From assembly GCA_937900215.1 (NCBI GenBank), contig CALCFH010000036.1, positions 1 through 23,318 of the forward strand: 23,318 bases of DNA, given 5' to 3'. Positions within the stretch are counted from its first letter, which is position 1. Every line of letters starts with the position of its first letter. This document shows, in pieces, positions 14,639 to 21,683 of this stretch. Made by a program: the position numbers and the translations under genes. Below the pieces are notes generated by a model. It saw only the letters and a program-made list of their open reading frames with translations. It was not told the DNA's origin and did no database searches. Origin of the DNA: an uncultured Cryomorphaceae bacterium. GTDB taxonomy: Bacteria > Bacteroidota > Bacteroidia > Flavobacteriales > Schleiferiaceae.

Positions 14639-15533
14639 ACGCTCTAAAAAAGCGCACTTCCTTCTTGGCATTTACCAGATAAACGCCAAGAAGGATAAAT
14701 GCTATTCCCACGAGATGGCGAAGCCCTATTTGCTCTCCATCTAAGAATCCCCAGGCAGCCGCAACTATTGGCACACAATAGGTAATGCTAGAAGCAAAAA
14801 GTGCAGAGGTTGATTTGATCAACATATTGAATAGCACTACTGCAATGGAAGACCCAACTGCTCCCAAAACGGCAATATAGCCTAGGCTAGACATGGCCGT
14901 TTCTACGTTAGTAAGCACATAGACAAAGTCTGTGAATCCAAATAGCAATACAACTGCCGGAAGGAGAAGACTCAAAAAGCTCTTCAGAGTAATGGCATTT
15001 GAACTCAGATGCGTAAGCTTATGACTAATAATGTTAATGCTTATAGCATACTGTATGGTTGCTATGATGGGAAACAAGCCATACATTAAATTTTCAGGGG
15101 CAATATCTGACTGCCATGGAGCAAGAAGCCAAACGGCACCTAGAAGTCCGATGAAAATACCTAGGAATTGAAGCTTTTTGGGCGACATTTTAAAAAAAAC
15201 AGCCCCAATAATAATGGTAAAGAGAGGCACAAGGGAGTTTAGAATGCCCACCAATGAACTGTCTAACTTGGTAACCGCAATAGGGAATAAGAAATAAGGG
15301 ATTCCATTTCCAAGCACGCCAACGGTAATCAGATATTTTAGATCTTTCTTCCTAAACTCTTTTAAACTCTTCCAAGCAAATGAAAGGGCAACCAAAGCTG
15401 CAAAAGTGATTCTCAGTAGACCAACTTGAAAAAAGTCGAAACTGATTAATCCTCTTTTCATCAAGATGAATGAACTACCCCATGTAAGGGCTAGCAGTGA
15501 GAATACCAGCCATTTGGTAAGGGGTGTTTTCAT
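14625..15533 (-). CDS. EamA/DMT superfamily transporter
   Basis: A 302-residue membrane protein with about ten hydrophobic helices in two repeated EamA halves. The first half starts LLALTWGSSFILMKRGL and contains GNGIPYFLFPIAV and LVGILNSLVPLFTIIIGAVFF; the second ends with a matching VAAAWGFLDGEQIGLRHLVGIAFILLGVYLV. These are the drug/metabolite transporter hallmarks. Substrates of such proteins (amino acids, metabolites, drugs) cannot be predicted from sequence. The tail is short and basic. A perfect -7 box sits 7 bases upstream of the ATG, predicting a nearly leaderless mRNA. Confidence 0.9.
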   Translation of the reverse strand: MKTPLTKWLVFSLLALTWGSSFILMKRGLISFDFFQVGLLRITFAALVALSFAWKSLKEFRKKDLKYLITVGVLGNGIPYFLFPIAVTKLDSSLVGILNSLVPLFTIIIGAVFFKMSPKKLQFLGIFIGLLGAVWLLAPWQSDIAPENLMYGLFPIIATIQYAISINIISHKLTHLSSNAITLKSFLSLLLPAVVLLFGFTDFVYVLTNVETAMSSLGYIAVLGAVGSSIAVVLFNMLIKSTSALFASSITYCVPIVAAAWGFLDGEQIGLRHLVGIAFILLGVYLVNAKKEVRFFRAFRVR

Positions 15534-15540
15534 AGGGCGT

Positions 15541-15548
15541 CAAAGGTA
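15541..15548 (-). promoter_or_regulatory. -7 box of the EamA transporter gene
   Basis: The minus strand reads TACCTTTG, a perfect TAnnTTTG match, 7 bases before the ATG at 15533. Transcription would start within about 0-3 bases of the start codon. No TTTG -33 element is evident. Confidence 0.5.
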
Positions 15549-15558
15549 GTATAGCGCC

Positions 15559-15587
15559 TTGTTGATTCTAACTTGGTTGTACATTTG
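15559..15587 (+). promoter_or_regulatory. Promoter of the HMA lipoprotein / ctaA unit
   Basis: TACATTTG at 15580-15587 is a perfect TAnnTTTG, with a TTG at 15559-15561 placed 18 bases upstream as a possible -33 element. The ATG at 15606 follows 18 bases after the box. Confidence 0.5.
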
Positions 15588-15605
15588 TAATTAAATTTAT
15601 TTGCC

Positions 15606-15953
15606 ATGCGTACCATTCTATCTTCCATTTGTTTTGTCGCGCTTTTCTCTTGTTCTAACGAGCCTGCTGTAACGGAAGTTATAGAGACTGAAATAACCGA
15701 AACCATAGAAAAGTCTGCGGTCATTGCCAATGCCTCTGTTCAGCTTGCCATTGAAGGCATGGTTTGCTCAAAGGGTTGCGCTGGAACCATTGAAAAAGAA
15801 CTCGCTTCTCAGTCAGGAATTGAAGCCTGTATTGTGAACTTCGATGAAGCTACTGCAGAGGTCCGCTTCGATTCTACTCAGGTATCAAAGGAAACCATTC
15901 GCTCTCTTGTAGCTGAAATTGGCGAAGGCACTTATTCTGCTTCCATTCTCTAA
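15606..15953 (+). CDS. Heavy-metal-associated (HMA) domain lipoprotein
   Basis: A 115-residue exported protein. The N-terminus has a short signal peptide with a lipobox-like VALFSC (Cys16), then an acidic, Thr/Glu-rich linker (18-38) and an HMA-like ferredoxin fold (about 44-115). The metal loop is GMVCSKGC, so the two cysteines (C54, C58) are spaced C-x3-C, not the usual C-x2-C of copper chaperones. It probably binds a soft metal such as copper at the membrane surface. Only 3 bases separate it from the heme A synthase gene, suggesting a role in cytochrome oxidase or copper supply; that link is inference. Confidence 0.82.
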   Translation: MRTILSSICFVALFSCSNEPAVTEVIETEITETIEKSAVIANASVQLAIEGMVCSKGCAGTIEKELASQSGIEACIVNFDEATAEVRFDSTQVSKETIRSLVAEIGEGTYSASIL

Positions 15954-15956
15954 ACA

Positions 15957-16973
15957 ATGCACTTGAGGCGATTAATCTTTCTTGAAATTGTTTTAATCTA
16001 TCTAGTTATTCTGGCTGGAAGCGTGGTGCGGATGACTGGTTCTGGAATGGGTTGTCCAGACTGGCCAAAGTGTTTTGGGCATTTGATTCCACCCATTGAA
16101 GAGAGTCAAATACGCTGGAAGGCAAATGAAGTCTACAGCCGCTCTCAGATGATTATTTACAACGAAAAACTTCTTCAAGCAAAGGGGGCTTTTACGTCTG
16201 GTAATTCCTTCGAACCCAATCGTTGGGAAGAGTATACCAAACATGACTACGCCCATTTTAATGCTCTGCATACGTGGATAGAATATATAAATCGACTTTT
16301 AGGCGCCCTTTCCGGCATACCCATGTTGATTCTCTTTTTTATCGGTTTGATTAGAATCCGCCGAAACTTCCGCTTTTTTCTGCTCAGCAGTCTAGGTCTT
16401 TTTCTTCTTGGCTTTGAGGCTTGGCTAGGAAAACTGGTGGTTGATGGCAACCTAGTGCCCGGCCAAATTAGCATTCACATGTTCGGCGCTTTGGCGATTG
16501 TGAGTGTTTTGGTTGGAATGCTTCACTTACATTCGAAAGGATCTAAAGTCCGTAAGGTCAATGCCCTGTATATTCTACCGCTGATTTTGTTGTTTTTGTT
16601 AATCCAGATTTTTCTAGGAACTCAAGTGAGAGAAGAAGTAGATATTCTAGACAAATCTTTAAATGGAATAGAAAGAGAAACTTGGATAAACCAATTGAGT
16701 TCACTCTTTTTAATTCACCGCAGTTTTTCATGGGTGATTTTTATTCTAAGTGGCTTCTTTGTGTTTCAGAACAGACATAATTTGAATAGATTTATTCTTA
16801 TGCCCCTAATTTTCTGCTTGGCCAATATTGCAGTCGGAATAGGTATTGCTTATTTCGGGTTTCCACAAGGGCTACAACCCATCCACCTAATGCTTGCTTG
16901 TCTCTTTTATGGTACAGCCTTTTATACTTGGCTGCAACTTTCAAACAAAAAGAGAACCTCCTTCGCTTGGTAA
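15957..16973 (+). CDS. ctaA: Heme A synthase, COX15/CtaA family
   Basis: The 338-residue membrane protein has eight or so helices and the CtaA signatures: VVRMTGSGMGCPDWPKCFG (residues 23-41) with the extracytoplasmic cysteine pair C33/C39, and heme-ligand-type histidines in HTWIEYINRLLGA, ISIHMFGALA, LIHRSFSW and QPIHLMLA. It oxidises the C8 methyl of heme O to give heme A for aa3-type cytochrome oxidase, implying aerobic respiration. The long first extracytoplasmic loop (about 42-105) resembles the COX15-type form. It is tightly coupled to the HMA lipoprotein gene, and its last 33 bases overlap the convergent DUF2007 gene. Confidence 0.93.
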   Translation: MHLRRLIFLEIVLIYLVILAGSVVRMTGSGMGCPDWPKCFGHLIPPIEESQIRWKANEVYSRSQMIIYNEKLLQAKGAFTSGNSFEPNRWEEYTKHDYAHFNALHTWIEYINRLLGALSGIPMLILFFIGLIRIRRNFRFFLLSSLGLFLLGFEAWLGKLVVDGNLVPGQISIHMFGALAIVSVLVGMLHLHSKGSKVRKVNALYILPLILLFLLIQIFLGTQVREEVDILDKSLNGIERETWINQLSSLFLIHRSFSWVIFILSGFFVFQNRHNLNRFILMPLIFCLANIAVGIGIAYFGFPQGLQPIHLMLACLFYGTAFYTWLQLSNKKRTSFAW

Positions 16974-17183
16974 ATATTTCTCAAGTAAATCGAAGGCTTC
17001 TCTTGCCAATTCTACTGGAACGAGAAGACGAATGCCCGCTGCAGAAAGGCCATAAACAGGCAAAATGGAGTTTGAATTTTCATTTTCTATTCGAGCTTCA
17101 ATGGCATGGCTAGACAAATAAGTGGCTGCTAAATGTGCCTCTTGAATTGTATAAAATGTTGCCATAATTACCCACTGCTGCAT
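16941..17183 (-). CDS. DUF2007-type small protein (putative signal-transducing)
   Basis: An 80-residue protein of the DUF2007 pattern: WVIMATFYTIQEAHLAATYLSSHAIEARIEN, then a short loop, GIRLLVPVELAREAFDLLEKY. The fold is a GlnB-like alpha/beta sandwich; the molecular function of the family is not established. A start at the second Met (residue 7) is possible, but the WV before the TFYT strand fits the family better with Met1. It is the last gene of the leftward mutY-ssb-gldE-gldD run (17 bases after gldD) and overlaps ctaA by 33 bases at their 3' ends. Confidence 0.75.
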   Translation of the reverse strand: MQQWVIMATFYTIQEAHLAATYLSSHAIEARIENENSNSILPVYGLSAAGIRLLVPVELAREAFDLLEKYLPSEGGSLFV

Positions 17184-17200
17184 AGAATAAAGCGCTTAAA

Positions 17201-17761
17201 TCAATCTTTCCAAGTTAAGGTTTCCATAAGCTGAATTACCTCCCTTGCCATAAAATCATCCACTGGCTTTAAAGAATCCGGATTTGGAGCCGCATAGATG
17301 TACACCACTCCTCTGAGAAAATGATGTGTGCTATCGGTAATGTAAAATTGAGTTCCACTGGCCGCATCTCCAGACATTCGGTAAAGAATACCGTAAATGC
17401 GTTTCTCTTCATTCAAGTATAGCTTTTCTTGAATGCCGCTGGCCTTTGAAGCATGCGTAAAAGCCAGGTCTTGTGATTCAGCTAATAGCTTTTCAATATT
17501 GCCATTTAAATTCTTATAGGTCAACTGCATGCGCGCCTTTATACTCGGATAATAGATGTCTCCCCAACAATTCTCTTTAGCCTCCCACTGGGCTGCTGTA
17601 TTTATATAGAAAGAATACGGACAGTCAACGGAGTCTAAGGCATATACTGTGGTGGGCAATTCTATTCGAATTTGTCCGTATGGAAGCGGATTCTCCTCCT
17701 CTTGGCACTGAATGAAAAGAAAAGGCAAGCAAAATAAAACAAGCTTATGCTTCTGTTTCAT
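17201..17761 (-). CDS. gldD: Gliding motility lipoprotein GldD
   Basis: This 186-residue protein carries a lipoprotein-type leader (Cys19, followed by QEEE) and GldD features: PLPYGQIRIELPTTVY, DCPYSFYIN, ENCWGDIYYP, MQLTYKNLNGN, and an AFTHASKASGI helix. GldD is required for gliding and type IX secretion-linked surface adhesin movement in Bacteroidota. The residues before the acylated Cys (FIQC) are an unusual lipobox. Its start overlaps the 3' end of gldE by 17 bases, the conserved gldE-gldD pairing. The C-terminal half (about 90-186) is the conserved alpha/beta part. Confidence 0.92.
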   Translation of the reverse strand: MKQKHKLVLFCLPFLFIQCQEEENPLPYGQIRIELPTTVYALDSVDCPYSFYINTAAQWEAKENCWGDIYYPSIKARMQLTYKNLNGNIEKLLAESQDLAFTHASKASGIQEKLYLNEEKRIYGILYRMSGDAASGTQFYITDSTHHFLRGVVYIYAAPNPDSLKPVDDFMAREVIQLMETLTWKD

Positions 17762-19076
17762 CCTCTAAGGTATTTTGAAGACTCACCTTAATGCGTTGAA
17801 TTCTGCGATTATCCATCGCCTCCACTACGAATAAGAACTCATTGAATTCAATAGAATCATTGATGGCCATGATTCTTCCACCTATTTCCAAAATAAATCC
17901 GGCCAAGGTATCCGACTCCCCTTTCTTCGTTTCAAACAGTTCACCATCAATTCCAAGCACCTTATAGAAGTCGTTTAGGGGCGTTTTTCCTTCAAAGACA
18001 TAGGTGTAATCATCTAACTTGCTATATATCAAGTCTTCATCATCAAATTCATCTGAAATATCCCCAACAATTTCTTCTATGATATCTTCAAGAGTAATGA
18101 TGCCCGATGTTCCGCCAAACTCATCTACCACCACGGCCATATGAATTCTTTTTTCACGAAACTCTTGCAATAAATCATCGATCTTTTTCGCCTCGGGAAC
18201 GAATATGGGTTTCCGCAGCATTTTCTGCCAATCCAACTCCACATTGCTTTCAATATAAGGAAGCAAATCTTTGATATAAAGAATGCCCGTAATTTGGTCG
18301 AAGGTTTCGAGAAAAACAGGAATTCTTGAATATCCAGAATGTAGAATGCACTCCAATACTTCCTTATAAGACGTACTTTGCTCAATGGCAACTACATCCA
18401 TTCTGGGTTTCATGGTTTGCTTCACGCTGGTGTTTCCGAACTTGACTATTCCCTCTAAAATGCGTTGTTCTTCAATTCCCCCTACAGGTTCTTGAGTGAG
18501 CTCTAAGGCCTGAGATAAATCATCTACCGATAGCGTAGAATTGGACTCTCTTTTTGCTCTATTTAGGAAGTTTCCTGAACGAACAAGTAGGAAGCTCAGT
18601 GGTGAGAAAAACCAATTTAAAGCTCTTAAAGGAATAGCCATTAATCGACTAAATGCCAGACTGTTTCTAGAGGCATATACCTTTGGAAGTACCTCCCCAA
18701 AAAGAAGAAGAACAAAGGTAATTCCGATCACTTGAACCAAGAATTTTAGGAGCTGATTGTCTTGAAAATCCACAAGCTTTTCTATCACGAAGCTTGAGAG
18801 AATAACAATTCCAATGTTTACCAGATTGTTGGATATCAATATGGTAGCGAGTAATTTCTTTGGATTATCTCTTAATTCTATGAGCTGTTTATCGCTGCGT
18901 GCGCTTCCCTCCTCTAGGCTTTGAATGTCTGCCGGTTTTAAAGAAAAAAAAGCTACCTCTGATCCAGAAATCAGAGCAGAACTAATAAGCAAGGCCAACA
19001 GAGCCAAAATAGAAGGAAGAATAGCCAACCAATCGGAGGCAAAAACTAGAAATAAGGATGGGGGGTCAGGATCCAA
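17745..19076 (-). CDS. gldE: Gliding motility-associated protein GldE (CNNM/CBS/CorC-domain membrane protein)
   Basis: A 443-residue protein with a DUF21/CNNM membrane domain (about 15-190; ALISGSEVAFFSLKPADI is the family opening), two CBS motifs (about 215-340, including MKPRMDVVAIE and KRIHMAVVVDEFGGTSGIITLEDI) and a C-terminal CorC/HlyC domain (about 360-430). The family is related to Mg/Co efflux proteins; in Bacteroidota the copy next to gldD is GldE, which supports GldD function in gliding. Position between ssb (19 bases upstream) and gldD decides the name. Confidence 0.92.
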   Translation of the reverse strand: MDPDPPSLFLVFASDWLAILPSILALLALLISSALISGSEVAFFSLKPADIQSLEEGSARSDKQLIELRDNPKKLLATILISNNLVNIGIVILSSFVIEKLVDFQDNQLLKFLVQVIGITFVLLLFGEVLPKVYASRNSLAFSRLMAIPLRALNWFFSPLSFLLVRSGNFLNRAKRESNSTLSVDDLSQALELTQEPVGGIEEQRILEGIVKFGNTSVKQTMKPRMDVVAIEQSTSYKEVLECILHSGYSRIPVFLETFDQITGILYIKDLLPYIESNVELDWQKMLRKPIFVPEAKKIDDLLQEFREKRIHMAVVVDEFGGTSGIITLEDIIEEIVGDISDEFDDEDLIYSKLDDYTYVFEGKTPLNDFYKVLGIDGELFETKKGESDTLAGFILEIGGRIMAINDSIEFNEFLFVVEAMDNRRIQRIKVSLQNTLEDETEA

Positions 19077-19095
19077 TTAATTGATTTTAGATAAA

Positions 19096-19518
19096 CTAGA
19101 AGGGCAAATCGTCGTTCTCAAACTGCCTATTTTCCTTTTTGGGGAAGAAATCGGCAGAAGAAGACAGAGCTTGTGAACGATCTGTACTTGCACTTAACAT
19201 GGTCATTTCAAGGCAGTTAATTTCAGTCATTTGACGTTGTTGACCAGAAGAATCCTGCCAACTTCGTGTCCTGATTTTCCCTTCAATATACACTTTCATT
19301 CCCTTTCTCAAGTATTGTTCACAAACATCTGAAAGTCCTTTTTTACTCACTACTATGTTGTGCCACTCGGTCTGCTCCACTCTTTGTCCTTCTCTATTCG
19401 TATAGGACTCTGAAGTTGCAATGGAAAAACGTACAATTTTTGAGAACTCAAAATTGCGCACCTCAGGATCACCACCTAAGTTGCCAATTAACATGACTTT
19501 ATTCAAAGTACCAGACAT
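19096..19518 (-). CDS. ssb: Single-stranded DNA-binding protein
   Basis: SSB coats single-stranded DNA in replication and repair. The 140-residue protein starts MSGTLNKVMLIGNLGGDPEVR, has the OB-fold strands (VRFSIATSESY, EWHNIVVSKKG, KVYIEGKIRTRSW) and a disordered tail ending in the acidic protein-interaction tip NDDLPF. An upstream ATG at 19542 would add MAYFIFAP, but a perfect -7 box sits at 19524-19531 inside that extension, so the ATG at 19518 is used. It lies 32 bases after mutY and 19 before gldE, and so may be read both from its own promoter and from mutY. Confidence 0.95.
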   Translation of the reverse strand: MSGTLNKVMLIGNLGGDPEVRNFEFSKIVRFSIATSESYTNREGQRVEQTEWHNIVVSKKGLSDVCEQYLRKGMKVYIEGKIRTRSWQDSSGQQRQMTEINCLEMTMLSASTDRSQALSSSADFFPKKENRQFENDDLPF

Positions 19519-19523
19519 GGGTG

Positions 19524-19531
19524 CAAATATA
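19524..19531 (-). promoter_or_regulatory. -7 box of ssb, near-leaderless layout
   Basis: The minus strand reads TATATTTG, then CACCC, then the ssb ATG at 19518. The 5-base spacing equals that of the 8651 gene and predicts an mRNA starting at the start codon. It fixes the ssb start against the longer open frame. Confidence 0.6.
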
Positions 19532-19550
19532 AAGTATGCCACTCATTTAC

Positions 19551-20546
19551 TTACAGCAGTTTCCAGTGCTGTAGTGCCAATAAAAAAGGAACAGGAAAAG
19601 GGGTTTCTTCAATATTCTCTGGCGTTATCAACTGAGAGTCAGGATAATCCTCCACCGATTCAAACTCCCGTAGCTCAAAATACAAGTCCATTTCTTTGTG
19701 ACTAAGCAAATGTTTTAGGTGAAGAAAATGTGCAGACTCGAATCGGAATTGGCTCTTTTCAACTTCTGGGAAAACATACAATCCAGACCAAATGCCTTTC
19801 GCAGGTCGCTTTTGCAAAATCCAATCACCCGAATTTGAAATAGGTAAAACATAATACATTTCTACTTTTTCTTTGGGTTTTGCCTTCTTCTTAACCGGTC
19901 TTAGGTGGATGGTTTTATTCTGGAGAGCTAGACAATTTTCAGCAATGGGGCATTGCTGACAAAGCGGTTTAGGGGTGCAAATCACAGCCCCTAATTCCAT
20001 TAAAGCCTGATTAAAAGTAGAGGGAGAATATCCAAGCATTAGATTCTGCGCCAGCTCTCGGAAACTATGGTATACTTTCTTAGATCCAATTTCTTCATCG
20101 ATATCGTACAGCCGGGAAAGAACACGGTAGGCATTGCCATCGATTACGGCCTCCGGCAGATTGAACGCAAAAGAAGCAATGGCCGATGCCGTATACGGAC
20201 CCAAGCCAGGCAATTTTACTAGATCTTCATAGGTATCAGGGAATATGCCATTTCTTTCAAAGGCAATAATTTTTGCCGTTTTCATTAAATTCCTAGCGCG
20301 GGAATAATAACCCAAGCCTTGCCAAATTCTCAAAACACTGTCTTCATCTGCCCTAGCAAGATCCAAAATACTGGGAAATCGCTCAAGAAAACGATAATAA
20401 TACGGCAAACCCTGATTCACCCTAGTTTGTTGTAGAATGATTTCTGAGAGCCAAATAGCGTATGGATCAAGGGTTTTCCGCCAAGGAAGCTCGCGCGCAT
20501 TTGCTAAATACCATGCAATCCATGCGCTCATTAAATTTTTCTTCAC
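19551..20546 (-). CDS. mutY: A/G-specific adenine glycosylase MutY
   Basis: MutY removes adenine mispaired with 8-oxoguanine. The protein shows ELPWRKT, E35 in SEIILQQTRV (catalytic acid), the helix-hairpin-helix LPGLGPYTASAI (112-123), catalytic D136 in AVIDGNAYR, four Fe-S cysteines (C190, C196, C199, C205) and a C-terminal NUDIX-like 8-oxoG recognition domain (about 225-331) with HLLSHKEMDLYF. The first two cluster cysteines are five residues apart (C-x5-C-x2-C-x5-C), one fewer than the canonical C-x6-C. The GTG at 20546 gives the usual distance from the start to LPWR; an ATG at 20531 is the alternative. It heads mutY-ssb-gldE-gldD. Confidence 0.93.
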   Translation of the reverse strand: MKKNLMSAWIAWYLANARELPWRKTLDPYAIWLSEIILQQTRVNQGLPYYYRFLERFPSILDLARADEDSVLRIWQGLGYYSRARNLMKTAKIIAFERNGIFPDTYEDLVKLPGLGPYTASAIASFAFNLPEAVIDGNAYRVLSRLYDIDEEIGSKKVYHSFRELAQNLMLGYSPSTFNQALMELGAVICTPKPLCQQCPIAENCLALQNKTIHLRPVKKKAKPKEKVEMYYVLPISNSGDWILQKRPAKGIWSGLYVFPEVEKSQFRFESAHFLHLKHLLSHKEMDLYFELREFESVEDYPDSQLITPENIEETPFPVPFLLALQHWKLL

Positions 20547-20597
20547 ACTAAATCGATTGACTTTGAGTTAACTGTGTGATAATACAATTATCTGTCC

Positions 20598-20605
20598 TAT
20601 ATTTG
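20598..20605 (+). promoter_or_regulatory. -7 box of the HU gene
   Basis: TATATTTG, a perfect TAnnTTTG, ends 48 bases before the HU ATG, giving a leader of about 40 bases. No convincing TTTG -33 element is found at normal spacing. Confidence 0.55.
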
Positions 20606-20612
20606 CAGCCCT

Positions 20613-20620
20613 CAAAACTA
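20613..20620 (-). promoter_or_regulatory. Candidate -7 box of mutY
   Basis: The minus strand reads TAGTTTTG, a perfect TAnnTTTG match, about 65 bases upstream of the mutY start. It would overlap head-on with the HU promoter (20598-20605), so the two could interfere. Position is the only support. Confidence 0.3.
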
Positions 20621-20653
20621 ATGGTTTAACATCCCTAATATCAGACAACAACA

Positions 20654-20944
20654 ATGACTAAAGCGGAAATTGTTTCTCGAATTGCAGAGAAATCCGGAAT
20701 GGAAAAGGCCGACGTACAAGCAACAGTAGAGTCGTTCATGAAAGAAGTTAAGACGTCACTTGAAGCTGGAGAAGCAGTATTTCTTCGCGGATTTGGCAGT
20801 TTTATAGTTAAGAAAAGAGCAGAAAAGACAGGTAGAAATATTTCTAAAAATACTACCATCATTATTCCTGAACACTTTATACCTGCCTTCAAGCCAGCTA
20901 AGGTTTTCTCTGAAAGCGTGAAGAAAAAGGTTAAGAACGCCTAA
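20654..20944 (+). CDS. hup: HU family DNA-binding protein
   Basis: A 96-residue HU/IHF-type protein: the N-terminal helical dimerisation part (MTKAEIVSRIAEKSGMEKADV), the GEAVFLRGFGSFIVKKRAEKTGRNI beta-arm region, IIIPEHFIPAFKPAKVF with the Pro that intercalates at the arm end, and a Lys-rich C-terminus. HU bends and compacts DNA. No Shine-Dalgarno sequence is visible; the ATG is preceded by an A-rich stretch (acaacaaca), as usual in Bacteroidota. It is the first gene of the rightward HU-TPR-small basic protein-RNase G cluster. Confidence 0.95.
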   Translation: MTKAEIVSRIAEKSGMEKADVQATVESFMKEVKTSLEAGEAVFLRGFGSFIVKKRAEKTGRNISKNTTIIIPEHFIPAFKPAKVFSESVKKKVKNA

Positions 20945-20961
20945 TTCAGGGCTCGAAAAAA

Positions 20962-21456
20962 TTGAAAAAAGAAGGTTACATAGCCATTGTTGTTGCTGTT
21001 ATTATAGCAGTGGCTATGTATTTTATTCCTAGAAGTCCGTCGCCTGCTGTAGCCGACGATGGCCATGCACATTCTACAGAGCAACCCGATAGCCTAGAGG
21101 TTATGGTGGCTCAAGCTGTTGAAATGCTCAACACAGGAAGTGCTCCACCTATGCAAGCCATAGGACTTTTAAGAAAGGTTCTCGATGTAGAACCAAAACA
21201 CATTAATGCTAATTTTTATTTAGGCTACTTCTCTATTATGAGCGGTCAATTTGAAAAAGCAGAAGAAAGACTTGCTATAGTAATTGAGCGATTGCCCGAT
21301 AATGCTGACGCCTATTTTCTAATGGCGCAAGCCAAGAAAGGGCTCGGTGATATACCAAGTGCAAAAGAGTACCTTTCTAAGTGTTTAGAAAACAACCCGA
21401 TTGAAGAAACAGAACAACAGGCTACCGACTTGTTGAATGAAATAAACAGTATATAA
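20962..21456 (+). CDS. Membrane-anchored tetratricopeptide repeat protein
   Basis: This 164-residue protein has one N-terminal membrane helix (about 6-23), a polar His/Asp-rich linker (24-45), then roughly two and a half TPR units (about 48-155; AIGLLRKVLDVEPKHINANFYLGYFSIMSGQFEKAEERLAIV shows the repeat pattern). It starts at a TTG, 17 bases after HU; the first internal ATG would cut the membrane helix, so TTG is preferred. The TPR part faces outward if the short Lys-rich N-terminus stays inside. Function is not established; the position between HU and RNase G is one I recall as recurring in Flavobacteriia. Confidence 0.85.
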   Translation: MKKEGYIAIVVAVIIAVAMYFIPRSPSPAVADDGHAHSTEQPDSLEVMVAQAVEMLNTGSAPPMQAIGLLRKVLDVEPKHINANFYLGYFSIMSGQFEKAEERLAIVIERLPDNADAYFLMAQAKKGLGDIPSAKEYLSKCLENNPIEETEQQATDLLNEINSI

Positions 21457-21475
21457 ACCCAAAAGAATTTTAGCT

Positions 21476-21571
21476 ATGCCAAGCGGAAAAAAACGTAAAA
21501 GACATAAAATGTCTACCCACAAGCGGAAAAAACACCTTCGCAAGAATCGTCATAAGACTAAGAAGAAGTAA
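21476..21571 (+). CDS. 31-residue highly basic protein, ribosomal-protein-like
   Basis: The frame ATG-CCA-AGC-GGA to TAA encodes 31 residues, of which 21 are Lys, Arg or His: MPSGKKRKRHKMSTHKRKKH followed by LRKNRHKTKKK. The composition and the KRKRHKMxxHKRKKxLRKNRHK pattern resemble the AURKAIP1/COX24 (bS22-like) and other tiny ribosomal proteins. It is too short for most gene finders but begins 19 bases after the TPR gene, has no internal stop, and ends before a hairpin. A ribosomal location is inferred from charge and resemblance. Confidence 0.75.
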   Translation: MPSGKKRKRHKMSTHKRKKHLRKNRHKTKKK

Positions 21572-21590
21572 TTCTTTATAAATAATTCGT

Positions 21591-21627
21591 ACACGTAGAA
21601 AGCACCTGATTATGGTGCTTTGCGTGT
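21591..21627 (+). terminator. Hairpin between the small basic gene and rng
   Basis: An 8-bp perfect stem (AAAGCACC, 21599-21606, with GGTGCTTT, 21614-21621) closes a 7-base loop. It is extended below by ACACG (591-595) paired with CGTGT (623-627) across a small internal loop. Downstream sequence is T-rich but lacks a pure U-run, so it may attenuate transcription or act as a processing signal rather than stop it fully. Confidence 0.55.
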
Positions 21628-21648
21628 TAATATAATTTTATAGATTTT
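21619..21648 (+). promoter_or_regulatory. Candidate rng promoter
   Basis: TTTG at 21619-21622 and TAGATTTT at 21641-21648 (one mismatch to TAnnTTTG) are 18 bases apart. Start would be near 21655, about 30 bases before the rng ATG. The -33 element lies in the right arm of the preceding hairpin. Confidence 0.35.
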
Positions 21649-21671
21649 TAGAGCTTAACCGCCTAAAAATC
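21643..21671 (+). promoter_or_regulatory. Inverted repeat in the rng 5' region
   Basis: GATTTTTAG (21643-21651) and its exact complement CTAAAAATC (21663-21671) flank an 11-base spacer and end 12 bases before the rng ATG. In a transcript coming from HU through rng it would fold next to the start codon and could be a cleavage or control element; it would be disrupted in a transcript starting near 21655. Confidence 0.35.
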
Positions 21672-21683
21672 AAGCTGCAAGCC

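Noticed and set aside
19519..19542. Longer SSB start at 19542
   Set aside because: A perfect -7 box lies inside the extension and SSBs normally begin MSGTLNKVxLIGNLG.
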